Of a DNA stretch of 64,000 nt, positions 35,296 through 45,687 are shown piece by piece. Below the pieces are notes generated by a model, which was not told the DNA's origin, searched no databases, and saw only the letters and a list, made by a program, of their open reading frames with translations. The stretch spans positions 1-64,000 of the forward strand of contig NZ_PYPS01000040.1 of assembly GCF_003027925.1 (NCBI RefSeq), given 5' to 3'. Positions within the stretch are counted from its first letter, which is position 1. Every line of letters begins with the position of its first letter. The position numbers and the translations under genes were made by a program. The stretch comes from Micromonospora sp. RP3T (lineage in GTDB: Bacteria > Actinomycetota > Actinomycetes > Mycobacteriales > Micromonosporaceae).

Positions 35296-37476
35296 ATGAC
35301 ACATCTGCGGGCAAGGGTCCGTGGCTCGGCACGTTCAGCAAGACGGTGTACGGGCTGGGCCGCGGCTGCGGTGATGATGGTGGCGACCGCGGTGCCGGTG
35401 ATCGCCGCGCCCGCCTCGCCGGCCTTCGCCGAGCCGATCAGCTTTGACCTCGGTACGCCAGCGCTCACCAGGAACGCGTTGGGCGCCATGGAGTTGTTCG
35501 CCACGGACGGTGCCGACCGGGTGTGGCACCGCTGGCAGTCCGGGCCTGGTTCGGCCTGGAGCGGCTGGAGCCAGCTCGACGGGTCACTGCGCTCGGTCGC
35601 TGCCCAGAGCAACGGCACCAACGACGTCGAGTTGTTCGGCATCAACGACCAGGGCCTGATCTGGCACCGATGGCAGCTTCCCGGGGGCGGCTGGTCGTCC
35701 TGGACCTCGATCGAGGGCGAGCTGACGTCCCTGGCCGTGGCCCGCAACCAGGACAACCGGATGGAGCTCTTCGGCACCAACAACCTGGGCCAGGTCTGGC
35801 ATCGGGCCGAGACGACCGCCGGCTCGCACACCTTCGGCCCGTGGGCGCTGTTCAACGACGGCCTGATGCGGACCGTCGCGGCGGAGACCAACGAGGACGG
35901 CCGGGTCGAGTTGTTCGCCCTGAACGACGCGGGTGAGATCTTCCATCGCGCGCAGACCCGCCCCGCCGGCTGGTCGGCGTGGGCCAAGCTCGACGGCACG
36001 CTGAAGTCGCTGGCCGTGGCGAAGGCGGCGGACGGCCGCCTGGAGCTGTTCGGGGCCAACGCGGCCGAGCAGATGTGGCACCGCCGGCAGATCGACAAGG
36101 GCGGCGCCGGATGGACGGGCTGGGATCCGGTGCCCGGCCAGGCGCGCACCATGGCGGCGGAGGCGGACGCGAACGGGCGGATCGCGCACGTCGTCATGAA
36201 CGGCGCCGGCGAGAGCCTGGTGCGTGCGCAGCAGCAGGACGGTTGGTCGGACTTCACCAAGCTCGCGGGTGACCTCGCCCCGCTGTACTGGATCACCCAC
36301 AACACCCAGGCCGAGCTGTTCGCGAACGCGGTGACCGTGCCCAACGCGATCATCAAGATCGTCGGCGACGTGAACCTGGACCTCAGCGGCCGCGAGTTCA
36401 TCCGTATCGCGGCCGGCGTGCAGATCCTCGGCGACACCTCGGTGCACCCGCGCGGTCCCCGCCTGTTCACCACGTCCTTCCCCCGGGTGCTGTTCCAGTT
36501 GGGGCACGACCCGGCCCAGGTGACCTCCGACAACGTCCGCATCAGCGGCATCCGCCTCGACGGCGGGCAGGGTGAGGAGCCCGCGGAGACCGAGGAGGAG
36601 GACAGCGACGCCATCCGGATCTTCTCCAGCCGCAACGTGCAGATCGACCACAGCGAGCTGTACGGCTGGCGCGGCTCGACCGTCCTGGTCGACGACGGCC
36701 AGGGGCGGCTCGGCAAGGACGACGACCCCGCCAGCATGGTCCGTGTGGTGGACAACTACATGCACCACAACCAGCACCAGACCGGCGACATCTTCGGTGG
36801 CGGTCACGGGGGCGGGTACGGCGTCGCGGTGCGCAATGGCGGCTTCGTCCTCATCGAACGCAACGTGTTCGACTGGAACCGCCACGCGGTGGCCGGCGAC
36901 GGCCGTGAGGGCAGCGGCTACCGCATGTACAACAACCTCGTCCTGCCCAACGGTGGCTGGAACACCGACGTCTACCACACCCACATGATCGACATGCACG
37001 CCCGGGACTCGTGCGGCCTGAGTAGCTACAACTGCGGGCTCGCCGGTGAGTTCATGGACATCAAGTTCAACACGATCCTCTACAGCGCGGGCACCGGCAT
37101 CAAGCTGCGCGGTACGCCGAGCATCGGCATGTACGTGTCGAACAACGTCTTCACCCACCGGCAGGAGTTCGGCAGCGCGCTCGACGACGCGGCGATGGTG
37201 CAGAACGAGACCGGGCTACACGCCTCTGCCAACACCTTCGGGTTCAACGCGACGACCGGCACCAGGTCCACCGTCTGCGACTTCGACGGCGACGGCACCA
37301 ACGACACCTTCCTGGCGTCCGGCGCGAACTGGTGGTACCAGTCCGCGACCCTCGGCTGGCACCACCTGCGCCAGTCCACCATCACGGCCGACAAGGTGAC
37401 GGCATTCGGTGACCGCAACGGTGACGGCCGTTGCGACGTGACGGCGAACGGAACCGTGCACCCCACCGCGGGGTGA
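35296..37476 (+). CDS. Secreted PLL-like propeller plus right-handed beta-helix protein
   Basis: A 726-residue secreted protein. The N-terminus is Arg-rich followed by a long hydrophobic signal (AAAVMMVATAVPVIAAPASP, cleavage near FAEP). Residues ~50-335 carry six PLL-like repeats (RVWHRWQSG, LIWHRWQLP, QVWHRAETT, EIFHRAQTR, QMWHRRQID). Residues ~340-690 resemble a pectate-lyase-type right-handed beta-helix, with repeated short strands (NVRISGIRLDGGQG, NVQIDHSELYGWRGSTVLVD, RVVDNYMHHN, IERNVFDWNRHAVAG, YVSNNVFTH). An EF-hand-like DFDGDGTND lies near the end and could bind calcium. Polysaccharide cleavage or binding is the family expectation; the catalytic residues were not identified. CAAGGAGG precedes ATG 35296. 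Confidence 0.85.
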   Translation: MTHLRARVRGSARSARRCTGWAAAAVMMVATAVPVIAAPASPAFAEPISFDLGTPALTRNALGAMELFATDGADRVWHRWQSGPGSAWSGWSQLDGSLRSVAAQSNGTNDVELFGINDQGLIWHRWQLPGGGWSSWTSIEGELTSLAVARNQDNRMELFGTNNLGQVWHRAETTAGSHTFGPWALFNDGLMRTVAAETNEDGRVELFALNDAGEIFHRAQTRPAGWSAWAKLDGTLKSLAVAKAADGRLELFGANAAEQMWHRRQIDKGGAGWTGWDPVPGQARTMAAEADANGRIAHVVMNGAGESLVRAQQQDGWSDFTKLAGDLAPLYWITHNTQAELFANAVTVPNAIIKIVGDVNLDLSGREFIRIAAGVQILGDTSVHPRGPRLFTTSFPRVLFQLGHDPAQVTSDNVRISGIRLDGGQGEEPAETEEEDSDAIRIFSSRNVQIDHSELYGWRGSTVLVDDGQGRLGKDDDPASMVRVVDNYMHHNQHQTGDIFGGGHGGGYGVAVRNGGFVLIERNVFDWNRHAVAGDGREGSGYRMYNNLVLPNGGWNTDVYHTHMIDMHARDSCGLSSYNCGLAGEFMDIKFNTILYSAGTGIKLRGTPSIGMYVSNNVFTHRQEFGSALDDAAMVQNETGLHASANTFGFNATTGTRSTVCDFDGDGTNDTFLASGANWWYQSATLGWHHLRQSTITADKVTAFGDRNGDGRCDVTANGTVHPTAG

Positions 37477-37487
37477 CCGCTTTCCGG

Positions 37488-37534
37488 GCTGGCCCGGAGC
37501 CGCACCGGGACCGCCGGGGTGACTCCGGGCCAGC
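37488..37534 (+). terminator. Terminator hairpin, 12-bp perfect stem
   Basis: GCTGGCCCGGAG (37488-37499) and its exact complement CTCCGGGCCAGC (37523-37534) begin 12 bases after the stop of the beta-helix gene, with a GC-rich loop that can pair further. It separates that transcript from the next PLL-repeat gene. Confidence 0.6.
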
Positions 37535-37562
37535 TCTCCATGCTTTTCTGAAGGGAGACAGG

Positions 37563-39344
37563 GTGAGGAAGTCCATCCGAGGGTCGCGTCGCCTCGGGTC
37601 GCTGGTCCTGGGCGCGGTAACCGTCCTGGCCGCTGCGGTGACCATGGTGCCGGCTGCCACGCACGCCGCTACCGACCGGGTTCTCGGGCACGGCACGCTG
37701 GCCGTGGCACGGGACGCGAGCGGCCGGCTGACGTTGTTCGGCAGGGATGGCACCGACCGCCTCAGCGTGCGCACGCAGTCCGCCTCGGACGCGCAGACGT
37801 GGACCGAGTGGTCGTCGCTGGACGGCGCACTCCGTTCGATGGCGGCGGAGGCGAACCAGGACGGCAGCGTCGAGCTTTTCGGCGTCAACGCCGAGGGCAA
37901 GGTCTGGCACCGGCGGCAGGCGGGCAACGGCTGGTCGGGATGGTCCGGGCTCGACGGCACGTACCGCTCGCTGGCCCTGGGTCGCAACGCCGACGGCCGC
38001 CTGGAGTTGTTCGGCACCGATACCAACGACCAGGTATGGCACCGCTGGCAGACCGCAGCCGGGTCGACGACGTGGTCGCCCTGGGCCCGGTTGGACGGTG
38101 GGCTGCGGTCCGTGGCGGTGGAGGCCAACGCGGACGGCCGCCTGGAGCTGTTCGGCCTGAACGCCGAGGGCCGGATCTGGCACCGCTGGCAGCAGACCGG
38201 CGGTTGGTCGGCCTGGGCCGCACTCGACGGCACGTTGACGTCACTGGCCGTCGCGCGCGACCGCACCGGCTCCCTGGTGCTGATCGGCACCAACACCCGC
38301 GACGAGCTGTGGCAGCGCAGGCAGACGACCGCCGGGGCGAACAACTGGTCGTCGTGGGCGGCGCTCGACGGGAGCCTGCAGTCGGTGGCTGCCGATCGCC
38401 GCGGCGACGGTCGCATCGAGCTGGTCGGGGTCAACGCTCAGGGCAACGTCTGGCACCGATGGCAGAGCGATGCCGGTGGATGGTCGGCGTGGGCTGCCCT
38501 GGGGGGCGACCTGCCGCCGGCGCCGCCGGCACCGCCGATGTCCAACCCCTCGAACTGGCGCGCGACGACGACCGCCGACTTCAGCAACGAGGACTGGACC
38601 GAGGAGGCGCAGGGCCTGACCACGGACGGTGTGAACTGGTACGTCGGCAGCAACGACTCCGATCACCGCCGGCTCTACAAGTTCGGGCCGCGCTTCCCCC
38701 AGGGTGACGATCGCGTTCTCGGCTACCTGGCCCTCCCGGCTGACGCCGGTAACCACCTGGGTCCGCCGGTCTGGGATCCCGTGCGACGCCGGATCGTGGT
38801 GGCCGTGGAACCGGCAAACGTGTGGGTGGTCGATCCGGAGACGATGCGCACGGACTTCATCGGCCCGCTCGGCGGGGACGGAAACCGGCCGCAGGGCACC
38901 TCGATTCCCTGGGTCGCGATCAATCCGCGGGACGGTCTGCTCTACAGCTCGGCGTTCGGGCGGAGCGACCAGCCCATCAAGTCCGTCGACCGGGTCAACG
39001 TCTACGACCCGGCCAACGCATATCGCTGGCTGCGGTCGATCCCGCTGTCTCGGGAGATCAAGGAGGTGCAGGGCGGCCACATCTCCGCCGGCGGCCATCT
39101 GTACCTGACGTCGAACGCGACCTTCGACATCAGCGCCTACGACCTGGCCAACGGCGCGTACGGCGGACGACGCGTGGTCGACTTCGACCCGTCCGACGAC
39201 GACGAGATCGAAGGTCTGACGCTGGGCCGCTACGAGTGGGACAGCGGAGCCGAGTCGGACGTCGCCGTGCTGGTGCTCGATAACGACATCGTGAGCGACG
39301 ACGATGTCGAGGTGAGGTTCTACAACTCCGGCAGCGGCCTGTAG
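37563..39344 (+). CDS. Secreted PLL-like propeller plus second propeller-like domain
   Basis: A 593-residue secreted protein. The signal peptide spans ~1-36 (LGSLVLGAVTVLAAAVTMVP, ending THAA). Residues ~42-325 form six PLL-like repeats, the most regular of the cluster ([20 protein letters not shown] then GWSAWAALDG). After a Pro-rich linker (PPAPPAPPMSNP) comes a ~260-residue beta domain (GLTTDGVNWYVGSNDSDHRR, PPVWDPVRRRIVVAVEPANV, ISAGGHLYLTSNATFDISAY) whose four-stranded rhythm suggests a second propeller; no enzyme motif is seen. AGGGAG precedes GTG 37563. The first half probably binds glycans; the second could bind protein or act as an uncharacterised enzyme. Confidence 0.82.
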   Translation: MRKSIRGSRRLGSLVLGAVTVLAAAVTMVPAATHAATDRVLGHGTLAVARDASGRLTLFGRDGTDRLSVRTQSASDAQTWTEWSSLDGALRSMAAEANQDGSVELFGVNAEGKVWHRRQAGNGWSGWSGLDGTYRSLALGRNADGRLELFGTDTNDQVWHRWQTAAGSTTWSPWARLDGGLRSVAVEANADGRLELFGLNAEGRIWHRWQQTGGWSAWAALDGTLTSLAVARDRTGSLVLIGTNTRDELWQRRQTTAGANNWSSWAALDGSLQSVAADRRGDGRIELVGVNAQGNVWHRWQSDAGGWSAWAALGGDLPPAPPAPPMSNPSNWRATTTADFSNEDWTEEAQGLTTDGVNWYVGSNDSDHRRLYKFGPRFPQGDDRVLGYLALPADAGNHLGPPVWDPVRRRIVVAVEPANVWVVDPETMRTDFIGPLGGDGNRPQGTSIPWVAINPRDGLLYSSAFGRSDQPIKSVDRVNVYDPANAYRWLRSIPLSREIKEVQGGHISAGGHLYLTSNATFDISAYDLANGAYGGRRVVDFDPSDDDEIEGLTLGRYEWDSGAESDVAVLVLDNDIVSDDDVEVRFYNSGSGL

Positions 39345-39359
39345 CGGCCGAGGATCCGA

Positions 39360-39388
39360 GGGCGGTGGGGTCGACGGCCCCACCGCCC
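39360..39388 (+). terminator. Terminator hairpin after the third PLL gene
   Basis: GGGCGGTGGGG (39360-39370) and its exact complement CCCCACCGCCC (39378-39388) flank a 7-base loop, followed by a C/T-rich stretch. It ends the plus-strand series in front of the convergent phosphoesterase gene. Confidence 0.7.
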
Positions 39389-39453
39389 GTCCCTTTCCGT
39401 GTGCCCCGGCGCCGGGGGCGTCATCCCCGTCTGTCATCTCGGTCGCACGCACC

Positions 39454-39483
39454 GCGGGCCGCTCCCCGAAGGGAACGGCCCGC
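39454..39483 (-). terminator. Terminator hairpin of the phosphoesterase gene
   Basis: GCGGGCCGCTCCC (39454-39466) and GGGAACGGCCCGC (39471-39483) pair with one mismatch, 21 bases beyond the stop of the minus-strand gene. It completes a convergent double terminator with the hairpin at 39360. Confidence 0.6.
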
Positions 39484-39503
39484 AGTGAACTCGTGCCTCG
39501 GAC

Positions 39504-42428
39504 CTACCGGCTTCCGCCCGAGTACTCGCCGTAGGTGACGCTCACCGCCGTGCCGCCCGGGACCTGCTCGCCGGCCCTCGGGTTCTGGGACAGCACCCGG
39601 CCGCTGTCGTACCGGTCCGGCACCGACGACGGCGCCTGCGTGCCCAACAGCAGGCCCGCGCTCAACAGGGCGTTCTTCCCGTCGATGAGCATCTTCCCGA
39701 CGATGTTCGGCACCGCGACCGACTGCCCCACCGGCTCGGCCATCCGGGCCCAGGCGGACCACCCCGAGCTGGTCTGGTAGCGCCGCCACACCGCCCCGAG
39801 TTCGCTGGTGCCCTCCACCCGGGTGCGCTCCGTCGCGTACACCTCCATCACCCCGGCCGTCGTGGTCGCCGCGGCCAGGTGACTCATGGCGCCGATCGTC
39901 CCGCCGAAGTGCTCCCAGCTCGTCCAGGTGGGGTTGGTGGCGCTGGTGTGGTAGCGGTGCAGGATGGCACCCGTCCGGTCGACGCCGAACAGTTCGAGAC
40001 GTCCGTCGCCGTTGGCGGCGGCGGCGACCGAGGCCACCGGGGTGCCCAGACTCAGATCCATCCAGCTCGACCACCCCCCGGTCGGCTGCTGCCAGCGGTG
40101 CCACACCTTGCCCGCGGCGTTGACGCCGAACAGTGCCAGCCGCTTGTCCTTGAGCCGGGTCATGGCCACCTGACGCAGTTCGCCGTCGAACCGGGCCCAC
40201 GGCTTCCAGGTGGTGTCGGTGGGACTCGTGTGGGTGGTCTGCCAGATCTGGCCGTCGGCGTCGGTGGCGATGAGTTCGAGCCGACCGTCGCCGTTGCAGC
40301 CCGCGGCGACCGAGGTCAGCGGCACGCTGTCGATCTTCACCCAGCCGTTCCAGCCGCCGGTCGTGCGCTGGGCGCGGCTGAACAGCTCACCGCCCCGGTT
40401 GATGCCGAAGATCTGGGTGGTGAGCGCGGCGGTCTGCACGGCGGTGACCGAGCGGAGCGCCCCGTCGAACTGGGCCCAGGTGGACCACCCGCCGGCGGTC
40501 CGGGTTGCGTGCATTACCTCGTCCCGCCGGTTGACCGCGACCAGTTCCAGCACGCCGGACGTGTTGGGCGCGGCCGCCAGCGGAGATCCGTAGGTGGCCG
40601 TCATCGGGAACGGCGCCTTCACCAGCAGCTCGGCGTTGCGGTCCTCGGGCGTGCCCTCCCGCGCCAGCTTGCCGTCCTCCAGCTTGGCCTGCGGGTCGTT
40701 GGCGGCCAGCTCCCGACCCAGCGAGGCCAGACCGGCGGGGCTGCTGAGGTCGCCACCGTTTTGCAGCGGTGCGTCGATGTCGATCATGGTGGTGAAGATC
40801 GAGATGTTGCCGGCCTGTTCGGCGACCTCGATGAGGCGGCTCTGGATGGGCCAGTCGATGTGGGAGGCGGTGGTCACCTCCCAGAAGCCACCTCGCCAAC
40901 TGCTGTCCGGGCGAGCTGCCTGCGGCCGGGAGTGGGCGAGGATGCGGTTCGTGTGCGTGTGCCCGTCCACCATCAGGATGACGTTCGGGTAACACAGGAG
41001 CAGGCTTCGCAGCTGGTCGCCGTTCATGAACGGCGTCCCGGTCGGATAGTCGAAGTCGTTGGAGATGGTGTCCAGCGTGTGGTGGCAGTAGACGACGATC
41101 AGCTTGTCGTCCACGTTCGGGCGCGTCTGCACCGTGATCCGCTGGCCGGGACCGTCGATGGGCTGGAAGGGGAGCCACAACTTCAGATTGCGCGAGCTGT
41201 AGGACTCCAGCTTCGAGACGAGCCACTGCCACTGGTCGCCGTCGATGGCGCCGTCCGGGCCGGGCCACTGCGTCCGGCTGGTGTCCAGGCACAGGAATCG
41301 CAGTCGGTCGTCGGCGAGGGCTGGAATCTCGTAGTACGTCAGGTCGCTGCCCTGCGTGAAGCCGTGTCCGACCGGTAGGCCGGTGGTGTGGAAGTGCTCC
41401 TGCACGAACTGTGCCCGCTCCAGGAGACGCCGGTCGGGATCAGGCGTCACCCCCTCGGTCTCGAGGCCGTCCCACAGGAGCTGGACGCCGAACCCGATAC
41501 TGGGTTCGCTCGGCAGCGGTGCACGGGGCTTGGTCGGCTTCCGGTCACCGACCGCCATGGCGCTCAGGAAGCCGAGACCTGGGGCGTCCTTCGGCGCGTT
41601 GCCCTGGACCAGGGCGTCGTGGTTGCCGTAGGCGGCGTACCACGGCATGCGGATGCCGTGCGCCTGGAACTCCCGCCGCGCGTTGGCGAAGAGCGTGGGC
41701 AGGCTGGGAAAGACGCGCGTGTAGCCGGGGGCGTGACCCATGTAGTAGCGGTCGAGCGTGCCGTGGGCCTCCTCGTACGAGCGCATGGTGGGGTGCCAGT
41801 AGTCGAGCAGCGGCGGCCACTGGTCGCCGGAGACGCCCTCCTCCTTGGTGGGGGAGCCCGAGTTCGGGCGGACGGGTTTGCCGTCCATCAGGTCGATGTA
41901 CCAGCGGAGCTCGTTGTACTGGGAGTTGTCCACCGAGTCGCCCGTGACGACCGTGAACGCCAAGGGCAGGTTCGTCGCCGGACCCGTGCCGAACTTCTGC
42001 ACCGCACGGATCGCGGCGTCGCTCATGTGTGCCGAGAGCATCTCCTGCGGCCGGTACGCGCTGGCGGTGCCCCACTGGTGGCCGTCGTCGGGGGCGTCCA
42101 GGAACTCGACCCGCACCGGCGACTTGTCGTCGATGATGTGCATGTCGCTCATCTGCGCGAAGGCGATGAGCGGTCGTTTGTAGCCGGGCTGCGGGTAGAG
42201 GGCGAGATCGTCGCGGACGACGTGAGGTTCTCCGGGACCTTCGGCGACAGGGTGGTAATCCTCGGTGACGAGGTACGAGACGGTCCGGGTGAGGGTCGTG
42301 ACGACCTCGTGGGTGTTCGCGGCGGTAGCCGGGGCGCCATTGTTGCGCAGGATTCCCAGGGGGTCCAGCGCGGCCGCGATCACCCCCAGGCCGCCAGCGG
42401 CGAGCAGATTCCGACGGGACAGGGACAC
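39504..42428 (-). CDS. Secreted metallophosphoesterase with PLL-like propeller and PASTA domain
   Basis: A 974-residue protein. A twin-arginine signal [19 protein letters not shown] lies at the start. Residues ~40-600 are a calcineurin-like metallophosphoesterase of the TIGR03767 type with metal motifs [29 protein letters not shown] and [10 protein letters not shown]. Residues ~630-905 hold six PLL-like repeats ([16 protein letters not shown] is the most typical). The C-terminal ~70 residues form a PASTA domain ([20 protein letters not shown] ... [20 protein letters not shown]), which by family binds peptidoglycan or beta-lactams. GTG 42428 is chosen because GGAGG precedes it and the Tat signal begins at once. 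It is likely an exported phosphatase or nuclease tethered to wall or glycans. Confidence 0.88.
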   Translation of the reverse strand: MSLSRRNLLAAGGLGVIAAALDPLGILRNNGAPATAANTHEVVTTLTRTVSYLVTEDYHPVAEGPGEPHVVRDDLALYPQPGYKRPLIAFAQMSDMHIIDDKSPVRVEFLDAPDDGHQWGTASAYRPQEMLSAHMSDAAIRAVQKFGTGPATNLPLAFTVVTGDSVDNSQYNELRWYIDLMDGKPVRPNSGSPTKEEGVSGDQWPPLLDYWHPTMRSYEEAHGTLDRYYMGHAPGYTRVFPSLPTLFANARREFQAHGIRMPWYAAYGNHDALVQGNAPKDAPGLGFLSAMAVGDRKPTKPRAPLPSEPSIGFGVQLLWDGLETEGVTPDPDRRLLERAQFVQEHFHTTGLPVGHGFTQGSDLTYYEIPALADDRLRFLCLDTSRTQWPGPDGAIDGDQWQWLVSKLESYSSRNLKLWLPFQPIDGPGQRITVQTRPNVDDKLIVVYCHHTLDTISNDFDYPTGTPFMNGDQLRSLLLCYPNVILMVDGHTHTNRILAHSRPQAARPDSSWRGGFWEVTTASHIDWPIQSRLIEVAEQAGNISIFTTMIDIDAPLQNGGDLSSPAGLASLGRELAANDPQAKLEDGKLAREGTPEDRNAELLVKAPFPMTATYGSPLAAAPNTSGVLELVAVNRRDEVMHATRTAGGWSTWAQFDGALRSVTAVQTAALTTQIFGINRGGELFSRAQRTTGGWNGWVKIDSVPLTSVAAGCNGDGRLELIATDADGQIWQTTHTSPTDTTWKPWARFDGELRQVAMTRLKDKRLALFGVNAAGKVWHRWQQPTGGWSSWMDLSLGTPVASVAAAANGDGRLELFGVDRTGAILHRYHTSATNPTWTSWEHFGGTIGAMSHLAAATTTAGVMEVYATERTRVEGTSELGAVWRRYQTSSGWSAWARMAEPVGQSVAVPNIVGKMLIDGKNALLSAGLLLGTQAPSSVPDRYDSGRVLSQNPRAGEQVPGGTAVSVTYGEYSGGSR

Positions 42429-42505
42429 TTTGTTCCTCCGAGTGTTGCCGACGTGTCGGCTCGGAGTGCGTTCCAACCTGTTCCGCTGACCGGGGCGGCG
42501 GGTGA

Positions 42506-42931
42506 TCAGCCGGTGCGCAGCGCCTCGAGGATGGGCTCGGTCTCGACGTACATGTCCAGGCTGATCACGAGGCCGTCGCGGATCCGCCAGACGTGCACCT
42601 CACGCGCCTCGAACGGCTTGCCGGTCGCCCGCACCACACCGCGGGCCAGACCGCTCTGCACGACGCGGTCGCCCGCCTGGTAGAGCTGTTCGATCTCCAC
42701 GCGGCTGTCGAGCGCGCTGCCCAGGGCCTGCGCGAAGCGCTGGAAGCCCTCACGGCCGGTGTAGCGGCCGCCCCACGGCAGCTGCTCAGACTGGTAGACG
42801 CTGATGTCCGGGTGGGCTGTCGCCGCGCCCGCCGCCGCGGCCCCCGCCGAGCCCAGCATGGCGTAGATCCGACGGACGAGATCGAGGTCGGTCGACCCGG
42901 ACGGGTCGGGCCGCGGTACATCCGATGTCAT
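42506..42931 (-). CDS. SnoaL/NTF2-like protein
   Basis: A 141-residue protein of the NTF2/SnoaL-like superfamily: an N-terminal helix ([20 protein letters not shown]), then the cone-shaped beta sheet with [40 protein letters not shown] and [20 protein letters not shown]. These small proteins bind or isomerise hydrophobic compounds, and many are of unknown role. No signal peptide; cytoplasmic. ATG 42931 follows AGGGGACC. It lies upstream of the phosphoesterase gene on the same strand, 77 bases apart, which might place both on one transcript. Confidence 0.85.
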   Translation of the reverse strand: MTSDVPRPDPSGSTDLDLVRRIYAMLGSAGAAAAGAATAHPDISVYQSEQLPWGGRYTGREGFQRFAQALGSALDSRVEIEQLYQAGDRVVQSGLARGVVRATGKPFEAREVHVWRIRDGLVISLDMYVETEPILEALRTG

Positions 42932-43007
42932 GTCGGTCCCCTGGGTGCGACGGGCAACTGGCGGCATTGTAGGGCGGCGGCGTGGGGTCCCCGGGGCGGA
43001 ACACATC

Positions 43008-43525
43008 GGAACGTCCCAGGCGCATCAGGGCCAGATCCGCCCTCCGTACCGCTGACCGGCACAGTGCGCCGCCCTGACTTCGGGACACCCGGAGACGAAG
43101 CGCGCATCAGGGCCGAATTTGCCTCAGCGGTACGTCAGCGCGACTTCAGCGGGCTGAGCAAGGGTGCATGGAAATGACGATCGTGGGCCGGCCCTGAAAG
43201 CCCCTTGTCAGGGACTTCGTACGGACGGCCGCGAGTCCACCGCTGGAGAAGATCCTTCATGGCGCCACCGCAGACGTACCATCACCACGGCCTCAGTCCG
43301 ACGCGCGCAGGCGTCACGGCTGCCGCCGGCCCACGACCGTGAGCGTAGGAGCCGCTGACGTTCGTCTGCCTGGCCCACGGCTGTCGCCTCATCGCCCGCC
43401 CCGGTTTCCGGGCGGCGGACCCCCGTGGCGGTCCCACCGAGCGATCGTCCGCAGCTTCCTCCCTGGCCCCCGATAGGGCTCGCCTCGCGTCTGCCAATCG
43501 CCCGCACCATCCGAACGGACTGATC
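43008..43525. other. Intergenic stretch, nothing recognised
   Basis: About 520 bases between the divergent SnoaL-like gene and the large TPR regulator. No convincing coding frame, repeat or RNA gene was seen; short frames here have no ribosome site and no recognisable product. Confidence 0.4.
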
Positions 43526-43675
43526 ATGTATCGCCCTCATGTAATGCACCGAATCGCCGAGGTCGCCCTCCGGCCCGAGGAACGGGCAGGCCCAGATGTG
43601 GACCAACTGACAGGTCTCGTCGCCTTCATCGAGCAGCATCCCCGCGTTCACCGGGAGCAGGAGGACGTCCGGTGA
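43526..43675 (+). CDS. Possible 49-residue leader-like protein
   Basis: A short frame MYRPHVMHRIAEVALRPEER ... AFIEQHPRVHREQEDVR with typical high-GC third positions; its TGA overlaps the GTG of the large TPR regulator (GTGA). Translational coupling of this kind favours a real gene, but no ribosome site is evident and no homologue is recognised. It may only be a translated leader. Confidence 0.35.
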   Translation: MYRPHVMHRIAEVALRPEERAGPDVDQLTGLVAFIEQHPRVHREQEDVR

Positions 43676-45687
43676 TCGCCCGTCCACCGTCGCCCCGGTT
43701 GGCCGACCGCAGCCGTCTGGCCCTCGCGGCGGCGCCCGTTCATGTCTCGGCACAGCGTCGTCCCGCCGCTGGTGAGCTGCACTCGGCGCTGATCAACGGC
43801 ACGCGTGCCCTTCATCACGACGGCAATCTCGTGGCCAGCCGGGAATGGTTCGACCGGGCCTTCGAGGCGGCCGAGCGCGAGCACGACGGCCCGGGCCAGG
43901 CGCTGGCCGCTGTGGGCTACGGGGGCCTGTGGGTGCACGAGCACCGCGGTGTGGCCACGAGGGCGCTGACCGAATCGCGCCTGCGCCGCGCACTGACCCT
44001 GGTGGACGACGACTCGCCGCTGGCGGCTCGGCTGCGTGCCCGGCTGGCCGCCGAGGCCGACTACCGCGAAGGAGCACACAGCCGGGTCTTCGCCGCGGTG
44101 GAGCACGCGCGCCGGCTGCAGGACCCGGTGGCGCTGGCGGAAGCGCTGAGCCTTGCTCATCACTGCGTGATGGGTCCCCACCAGGCCCACCTCCGCACGC
44201 GGCTCGTCGAGGAACTGATCGAGACGAGTCTGCGCACCGGACGTCGCGGCGATCTGCTGGTCGGCCTGCTGTGGCGTACGTCGGACCTGCTGCTCGTGGC
44301 CGACAGCCATGCCGATCGCTCGTTGCGGGAGCTGCAGGCCATGCTGCAGGACCAGCCGCATGCGGCGGTCGGATTCATCGCGCAGGCCATGGAGGTGATG
44401 CGCGTGATCCGCTCCGGCGACCTCGCGGCCGCGGAGGAACACGCCAATGCCTGTGCGAAGGCCGGGCAGGCGGTGGGCGACGTCGACTCGATCGGCTGGT
44501 TCGGGGCCCACATGATCGCAATCAACTGGTATCGGGGCAACCTGGCGGAACTAATCCCCACTCTCCGCGAACTGGTCAACTCGCCGCTGCTGAGCACAGT
44601 CGACAGTTCACACCTGGCGGCGCTCGCCGTAGCGGCCGCCAGCGCCGGCGACGAGCGGCTCGCCCGTGGCTCGCTGGCCCGGCTCGAGGGCGCCTCGTGG
44701 CACCAGCTACCGATGACCAGCAGCTGGCTCGCCACCATGCACGGCGTGATCGAAGCGGCGAACCTGCTCGGCGACACGAGGACGGCCGCCGCCGCCTACG
44801 ACCAGCTGCGACCGTTCGCGCATCTGCCCATCATGGCGAGCATGGGAATCGCGTGCTTCGGCTCGGCGGAACACGCGCTCGGCGTCGCGGCACTGACGAT
44901 GGGGCGCGACGATCAGGCCGTCGCACACCTGGAGGTCGCTGTGCACGCCAACCACGCGCTTCAGCACTGGCCGGCAGCGCTCCTGTCGCGCACCCGGCTG
45001 GCCGAGGTGCTGTGGCGACAGGGCGAGCACACCCGGGCCCACGAGCTGCTCACCCTGGCCCGTGAGGAGGCTGAGCGGCTGGCGGTGGCGCTGCCTCGAT
45101 CGGTGGAGCACATAGCGCAGCGACCGGTGACAGCCGTCGGGAGAGCAGCCGGAGTGCTCAGCTGTGAGCGGCGCGGACTGCGCTGGCATCTGCGGCTCGG
45201 CGACCACCTTGCCGTGCTGGACGGCAGCAAGGGGATGAGCTACCTCGCCAGCCTGATCGCCAACCCGGGGTTCGAGATCTCGGCGGTGGAGTTGGCCGCC
45301 GGCCCGGGCACCGCAGCAGAGTCGGTCAATGGCAGCCTGACGGCCGGCTCGTCGCAGCCTGTCCTGGATGAGGCCGCGAAGCGCGCCTACAAGGCCAGGT
45401 TGTCCCAACTCGACGATGACATCGAGGAACACGAGGCGAACAACGACCTCGTCAGGGCCGAGCGGGCCAGGGCGGAGCGCGGCTGGCTCATCGAGGAACT
45501 GGCGGCCGTGACCGGGTTGGGCGGGCGTACCCGCACCTTCGCCGATGCCGCCGAGCGTGCGCGCATCTCGGTCGGCAAGGCGATCAGGCGTGCCATCGCG
45601 CAGGTAACCGCCGTGGATCCGGTGATCGGTGACCATCTTCGTTCCTATGTGCGGACCGGCATGCGCTGTTGCTACATGCCGAGGTGA
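43672..45687 (+). CDS. Large TPR regulatory protein (no ATPase)
   Basis: A 671-residue soluble protein. Residues ~30-470 form a TPR/MalT-like helical superhelix (WFDRAFEAAEREHDGPGQAL, ALTESRLRRALTLVDDDSPL, LAEVLWRQGEHTRAHELLTL). Residues ~490-640 hold the C-terminal module seen at the end of actinobacterial SARP/ATPase regulators: RRGLRWHLRLGDHLAVLDGS, KGMSYLASLIANPGFEISAV, then a long helix pair YKARLSQLDDDIEEHEANND and a winged-helix-like end SVGKAIRRAIAQVTAVDP. No P-loop is present. A role as transcription regulator or regulator-associated scaffold is inferred. GTG 43672 overlaps the small upstream frame. Situated among PLL-repeat genes, it may control them. Confidence 0.75.
   Translation: MIARPPSPRLADRSRLALAAAPVHVSAQRRPAAGELHSALINGTRALHHDGNLVASREWFDRAFEAAEREHDGPGQALAAVGYGGLWVHEHRGVATRALTESRLRRALTLVDDDSPLAARLRARLAAEADYREGAHSRVFAAVEHARRLQDPVALAEALSLAHHCVMGPHQAHLRTRLVEELIETSLRTGRRGDLLVGLLWRTSDLLLVADSHADRSLRELQAMLQDQPHAAVGFIAQAMEVMRVIRSGDLAAAEEHANACAKAGQAVGDVDSIGWFGAHMIAINWYRGNLAELIPTLRELVNSPLLSTVDSSHLAALAVAAASAGDERLARGSLARLEGASWHQLPMTSSWLATMHGVIEAANLLGDTRTAAAAYDQLRPFAHLPIMASMGIACFGSAEHALGVAALTMGRDDQAVAHLEVAVHANHALQHWPAALLSRTRLAEVLWRQGEHTRAHELLTLAREEAERLAVALPRSVEHIAQRPVTAVGRAAGVLSCERRGLRWHLRLGDHLAVLDGSKGMSYLASLIANPGFEISAVELAAGPGTAAESVNGSLTAGSSQPVLDEAAKRAYKARLSQLDDDIEEHEANNDLVRAERARAERGWLIEELAAVTGLGGRTRTFADAAERARISVGKAIRRAIAQVTAVDPVIGDHLRSYVRTGMRCCYMPR

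Noticed and set aside
35584-37158. 524-codon antisense open frame over the beta-helix gene
   Set aside because: Shadow frame without ribosome site or domain; sense product is well supported.
39879-41378. 499-codon plus-strand open frame over the phosphoesterase gene
   Set aside because: Sense (minus-strand) gene has Tat signal, metal motifs and PASTA domain; the plus-strand text is compositional noise.
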